Positions 4,432-6,956 of a stretch of 6,956 nt of DNA are shown here, one piece after another. The position numbers were made by a program, and so were the translations under genes. Position 1 is the first letter of the stretch; the number at the start of each line of letters is the position of its first letter. Below the pieces are notes generated by a model. That model searched no databases. It was not told where the DNA came from and saw only the letters and a list, made by a program, of their open reading frames with translations. The DNA comes from JBHPHA01 sp042569905 (lineage in GTDB: Bacteria; Patescibacteriota; Minisyncoccia; Moranbacterales; UBA9337), in the NCBI GenBank assembly GCA_042569905.1, contig JBHPHA010000035.1:1-6956 (forward strand), given 5' to 3'.

Positions 4432-5181
4432 TTAAATAGTTTCTTGAGCTTTTTCTTTTTTCATCTCCTCCTTGATGTCTTCTATGTCAGAAATCCATTC
4501 ATCTAACAATGAATCATCACTTTCTTCTTTCTCAGATTCATTAGTAGGTGATTCCTTTGGCGTATCCTCCTCAGCTGAGTCAGTGTCTATTAATTCAATT
4601 CCATGAACGAAATCTGAATCAGTAGTGTTTTGAGCGGGAGTAGAAGATCCACCCTTTCTTAAAACATTTTCGATAGCTGCCCAGGAAGAATCGATATCGC
4701 GAGAAGTAACTATGACAACTTCATCTCCAGGACTAACCTTGAAATAAGTGATTGATGCTAGAAGAATTTTATATGCTTTTCCATCTGCTAAGATGTAGAA
4801 ATTCTCATTTTCATCTTGGCTAACAATTCCGATTATAGTTTTTCTGTCCACTGGTCCCACTTGTTTATATATGAAGGAACCATTAGGGGTTATTGTTAAT
4901 TTCAATCTATCTCCCTCAACTAATTTTGATTTTGAGGCATAATTTGCTGGAACAGGGTATTGTTTTCCGTCATCACCTATCATAATTTGTCCATCAAAAT
5001 CTCCCTGAACTATTGATCCAGAATCTCCAGATTCAACATCATCACCTTGTAGTTTGATGAGTATAGACCTAGCTTCTCTAATTGTCTTTTCTGCTTCTTG
5101 AATAGTTGTTTTTAATGATTCAATTTGCTCGATGGTATCTTTTTCGTCGAGACTATTGAATGTATTATTTTCTTCGGCCAT
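4432..5181 (-). CDS. Uncharacterised coiled-coil/beta-module protein with acidic tail
   Basis: I do not recognise a named family. The 249 residues fall into three parts. Residues 10-45 are heptad-like and probably form a coiled coil (EQIESLKTTIQEAEKTIREA). Residues 55-176 are beta-rich and contain an internal duplication: DGKQY…VEGD (71-91) and DGKAY…SPGD (133-153) align without gaps. Residues 177-249 are polar and strongly acidic, with a short helix-like stretch near LLDEWISDIEDIKEEMKK. There is no signal peptide or membrane segment, so it is probably cytoplasmic or attached to a partner. The start ATG at 5181 lacks an SD; a TTGCTA/TAAAAT promoter lies 85-113 nt upstream. GtrA follows after 13 nt. 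The coiled coil plus small barrels could suit nucleic-acid, polymerase or ribosome binding, but nothing in the sequence proves it. Confidence 0.85.
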   Translation of the reverse strand: MAEENNTFNSLDEKDTIEQIESLKTTIQEAEKTIREARSILIKLQGDDVESGDSGSIVQGDFDGQIMIGDDGKQYPVPANYASKSKLVEGDRLKLTITPNGSFIYKQVGPVDRKTIIGIVSQDENENFYILADGKAYKILLASITYFKVSPGDEVVIVTSRDIDSSWAAIENVLRKGGSSTPAQNTTDSDFVHGIELIDTDSAEEDTPKESPTNESEKEESDDSLLDEWISDIEDIKEEMKKEKAQETI

Positions 5182-5265
5182 TTTTTATTTTGTAGATTAA
5201 TAGACTTCAAATAGAAATCTTTTTGAAAAATATTAACCATTTTTTTATTTTTGTTTTTCAAGTTT

Positions 5266-5294
5266 ATTTTACAACATTTTTAAAATTCTAGCAA
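5266..5294 (-). promoter_or_regulatory. Candidate promoter of the unknown-protein/GtrA operon
   Basis: TTGCTA (5294-5289) and TAAAAT (5271-5266) on the minus strand are separated by exactly 17 nt. The start would be near 5259, giving a leader of about 78 nt before the ATG at 5181. Confidence 0.5.
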
Positions 5295-5316
5295 ATTTAA
5301 ATATTTTATCTGCCTG

Positions 5317-5325
5317 TGATATAAT
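5317..5325 (+). promoter_or_regulatory. Candidate extended -10 promoter of the transporter gene
   Basis: TGATATAAT (5317-5325) is a perfect TGn-TATAAT extended -10. The -35 region (TTAAAT at 5297-5302, 17-nt spacing) is poor, as is usual for extended -10 promoters. The start would be near 5332, with a leader of about 100 nt. Confidence 0.55.
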
Positions 5326-5435
5326 GAACATTGAAATTGTAGTGATTTTTTTAAAAATAAAAAATTTAGAGTCTGTTCAAGGTTTCTATGCTGTAGTTGA
5401 ATGCGGAAAGTTTAAATAGGTTTTGATGTGAAAAT

Positions 5436-6632
5436 ATGAAAATAGGAAAGAATTATTTTGATGGTGATTTGTCTCACGGATTTGTTTCTCTGTACACAAG
5501 TAAATCGATAATGAGGATAGCGAGTGGTTTTTTTGGTTTATTTTTGCCAATTTTTTTGTACGAGCTTTTTGATAGAAATTTTCAGTATGTCATTTATTAT
5601 TTCTTGCCAATTAATATTTTTTATTTCATTTTTCTAGCTCTTTCAGCAAAGACCATGAACAAGTTTGGTTTTAAAAAAGCTCTTCAAGTAAGCGTTTTTA
5701 TGGGTGCAGCTTTCTATTTTTCTCTCTACTTCGCAGATAAAGATAATTGGTATTGGATTCTACCTTTATCGATACTTGCTAGTGGAATGTTTAGGTTAAC
5801 GCACTGGATACCATATCATGTTGATTTTGCTAAGTTCACTGATAGTAAGAATAGGGGTAGGGAAGTTGGATTGCTGGATGCAACTACGAATATTATTGGG
5901 GTAATTGCCCCTCTTGTAGCTGGTTTGATTTTGGCGTATTTTGACTTTAAGATGTTATTTATTATAGCTGTGGTTGTTTATTTGATGGCATTTATTCCAC
6001 TGATAACAATCCCAAGAACTCATGAACGTTTCAGTTGGACATATAAGCAAACTTGGAAAGAATTTTTATCAAAAAAGAGAAGAGGAACTATTTTTGCTTA
6101 TATGGCAGATGGATTTGAATGCGCTATTGGTGCTGTAGTCTGGCCGATATTTATATTTGAATTATTGAGTGGAAACTATATGGCAGTTGGAAGTGTGGCT
6201 GCTTTTATTACTGGATCTATAATTGTTGTACAGTTAATTGTTGGTAAATATGCGGATAAGAAATTTTCTAAAGGTAGTTTTATAAGGTGGGGAAGTGTTC
6301 TGTATTCTCTTGGGTGGTTTTTGAAGATTTTTATCGTAACATCTTTTCAGATATTTATTGTGGACGCGTATCATAAAATGATGAGGATATTTTTAAGAAT
6401 CCCATTTGATGCTTTGACTTATGAAATTGCAGCTGATCAGGGTCACTTTGTGGATGAGTTTACTGTTATTCATGAGATGGCAGTGAGTGCGGGAAGAATA
6501 ATCTCATATATTGTCATCGGAGTCGTTGCTACTTTTGTAGGACTTCACTGGTCATTTATCTTTGCTGCTGTTGCCTCGCTACTATTTAATATGCTTAGAG
6601 CTAAAAGAGTTGTACGCCCAGAGGTTATGTAA
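5436..6632 (+). CDS. Major facilitator superfamily-type transporter
   Basis: This is a 398-residue polytopic membrane protein of typical MFS size. About 11-12 hydrophobic segments can be drawn, including 25-45, 51-71, 84-100, 106-120, 150-168, 172-191, 219-241, 249-270, 283-310, 350-369 and 371-387. Positively charged loops fit the superfamily: SAKTMNKFGFKK after segment 2, and VGKYADKKFSKG (269-280) after segment 8, which resembles the G-x-x-A-D-[RK] motif A. The middle loop (192-218) is basic and cytoplasmic in such a model. Acidic residues Asp225 and Glu228 lie in segment 7 and could matter for coupling. The substrate cannot be told from sequence. No clear SD precedes ATG 5436; an ATG at 5425 is followed at once by TGA and is excluded. 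The last 8 nt overlap the end of the convergent cysteine-rich gene, and no terminator was found between them. Confidence 0.8.
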   Translation: MKIGKNYFDGDLSHGFVSLYTSKSIMRIASGFFGLFLPIFLYELFDRNFQYVIYYFLPINIFYFIFLALSAKTMNKFGFKKALQVSVFMGAAFYFSLYFADKDNWYWILPLSILASGMFRLTHWIPYHVDFAKFTDSKNRGREVGLLDATTNIIGVIAPLVAGLILAYFDFKMLFIIAVVVYLMAFIPLITIPRTHERFSWTYKQTWKEFLSKKRRGTIFAYMADGFECAIGAVVWPIFIFELLSGNYMAVGSVAAFITGSIIVVQLIVGKYADKKFSKGSFIRWGSVLYSLGWFLKIFIVTSFQIFIVDAYHKMMRIFLRIPFDALTYEIAADQGHFVDEFTVIHEMAVSAGRIISYIVIGVVATFVGLHWSFIFAAVASLLFNMLRAKRVVRPEVM

Positions 6633-6834
6633 CTGCATTCATTTTTTTGTACCAAGGGCAATTGAGGCAGCTACCACAATTTTCAATGTGCGCACACGAA
6701 GGATTCTTGGTTACTGAGCCAGCAATCATCCAACATTCACAGCCCATCTTGTATGTATATGCTAAGCATTTTTCACGTTCATCTTTTGAACATTTCATAA
6801 AATCCCAGCAATTATTTTGTTTGCTTTGCTCCAT
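6625..6834 (-). CDS. Small cysteine-rich 'two-CW' domain protein
   Basis: This 69-residue soluble protein has nine cysteines, at 9, 15, 23, 32, 34, 47, 53, 56 and 59. The pattern NCWDFMKC (8-15), CECWMIAG (32-39) and the closing CGSCLNCPWY (53-62) match the two-CW type: two Cys-Trp pairs and a C-x2-C-x2-C cluster. Such cysteine sets suggest a bound metal or iron-sulfur cluster. The family's role is not established, though the module also occurs attached to sensory proteins. Here it stands alone, apart from short tails. The cysteine pattern decides strand, since the overlapping plus-strand frame has no such order. The ATG at 6834 has no SD but lies about 26 nt from the predicted start of an extended -10 promoter. 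Its stop (TAA, 6627-6625) lies inside the transporter's last codons. Confidence 0.85.
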   Translation of the reverse strand: MEQSKQNNCWDFMKCSKDEREKCLAYTYKMGCECWMIAGSVTKNPSCAHIENCGSCLNCPWYKKMNAVT

Positions 6835-6866
6835 GCGTTTTTTAAAATTAATGATGAATTATTTTA

Positions 6867-6875
6867 ATTATAACA
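6867..6875 (-). promoter_or_regulatory. Candidate extended -10 promoter of the two-CW gene
   Basis: On the minus strand TGTTATAAT (6875-6867) is a perfect TGn-TATAAT. The predicted start is near 6860, giving a leader of about 26 nt before the ATG at 6834. The -35 region is weak. Confidence 0.55.
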
Positions 6876-6887
6876 GGGCAACATAAA

Positions 6888-6956
6888 TTAAAAGTAAATT
6901 TTTTATGAAGTTTTGTTTATTTTTTCATTTACTATTGATTAAAAGTGGAAAAGGTG
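6888..6956. other. AT-rich right edge with no identified gene
   Basis: The last 69 nt are AT-rich and hold no readable gene, terminator or RNA. A purine-rich GGAAAAGGTG ends the window and could be a translation start region for a gene beyond the edge, but this cannot be supported from what is shown. Confidence 0.4.

Larger units (their letters stand above)
5182..5435. other. AT-rich divergent intergenic region
   Basis: This 254-nt gap separates the divergent 249-residue protein gene and the transporter gene. It holds one candidate promoter for each direction (5266-5294 minus, 5317-5325 plus), which lie close together with their start points pointing apart. No RNA gene, strong hairpin or repeat was seen. 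Confidence 0.7.

Noticed and set aside
5175..5240. Upstream ORF starting with ATG at 5240 in the leader of the 249-residue protein
   Set aside because: It lacks an SD, runs out of frame into the main gene and has low-complexity AT-rich codons. Nothing supports its translation.
6647..6886. Plus-strand 79-codon ORF opposite the two-CW gene
   Set aside because: It is the antisense shadow of the cysteine-rich protein, has no family features and begins inside it.
1..6956. Alternative genetic code with TGA read as an amino acid, as in some CPR lineages
   Set aside because: Full-length family proteins are recovered without in-frame TGA, and the GIY-YIG gene ends normally at TGA.

Overview
The window reads as a chromosomal segment of a low-GC bacterium with short, closely packed genes. 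It uses the standard bacterial code: TAA, TAG and TGA all serve as stops, with TGA ending the GIY-YIG gene. Several features suggest a Patescibacteria (CPR)-type genome: most genes lack a Shine-Dalgarno (SD) sequence, extended -10 promoters recur, there is a stand-alone minimal GIY-YIG protein and a small GtrA protein, and one protein is unfamiliar. This lineage call is an inference, not a proof.

Layout, left to right. (1) The last 50 codons of a plus-strand gene with a very acidic tail, closed by a hairpin terminator. (2) A plus-strand cytosolic type I L-asparaginase, with consensus-like promoters, a strong SD and its own terminator. (3) A minus-strand stretch of dnaX (DNA polymerase III tau/gamma), then a truncated tRNA-Gln-like sequence, a GIY-YIG nuclease-domain ORF and an intact tRNA-Gln(UUG). 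It ends at a hairpin that can terminate in both directions and faces the asparaginase. (4) A minus-strand pair: a 249-residue protein of unknown function, with a coiled coil, a duplicated beta-rich module and an acidic tail, followed 13 nt later by a GtrA-family membrane protein and a terminator. (5) After a 254-nt divergent intergenic region, a plus-strand MFS-type transporter whose 3' end overlaps that of a convergent small cysteine-rich 'two-CW' protein.

Two places merit follow-up. First, the GIY-YIG ORF lies between an intact tRNA-Gln and a partial copy of it. The partial copy is identical in two blocks of 24-25 bp, lacks the 3' acceptor strand, and has a remodelled but perfectly paired anticodon arm. 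This looks like a small tRNA-associated mobile or homing cassette. Second, the dnaX linker carries two in-phase A8 tracts. The distal one follows a near-perfect internal SD by 11 nt, and both shifted frames stop within about 15 codons. This is a plausible recoding or transcriptional-slippage site producing a short gamma form.

No CRISPR array, rRNA, riboswitch or transposase was seen. No gene-free stretch exceeds 300 nt; the longest is 5182-5435.
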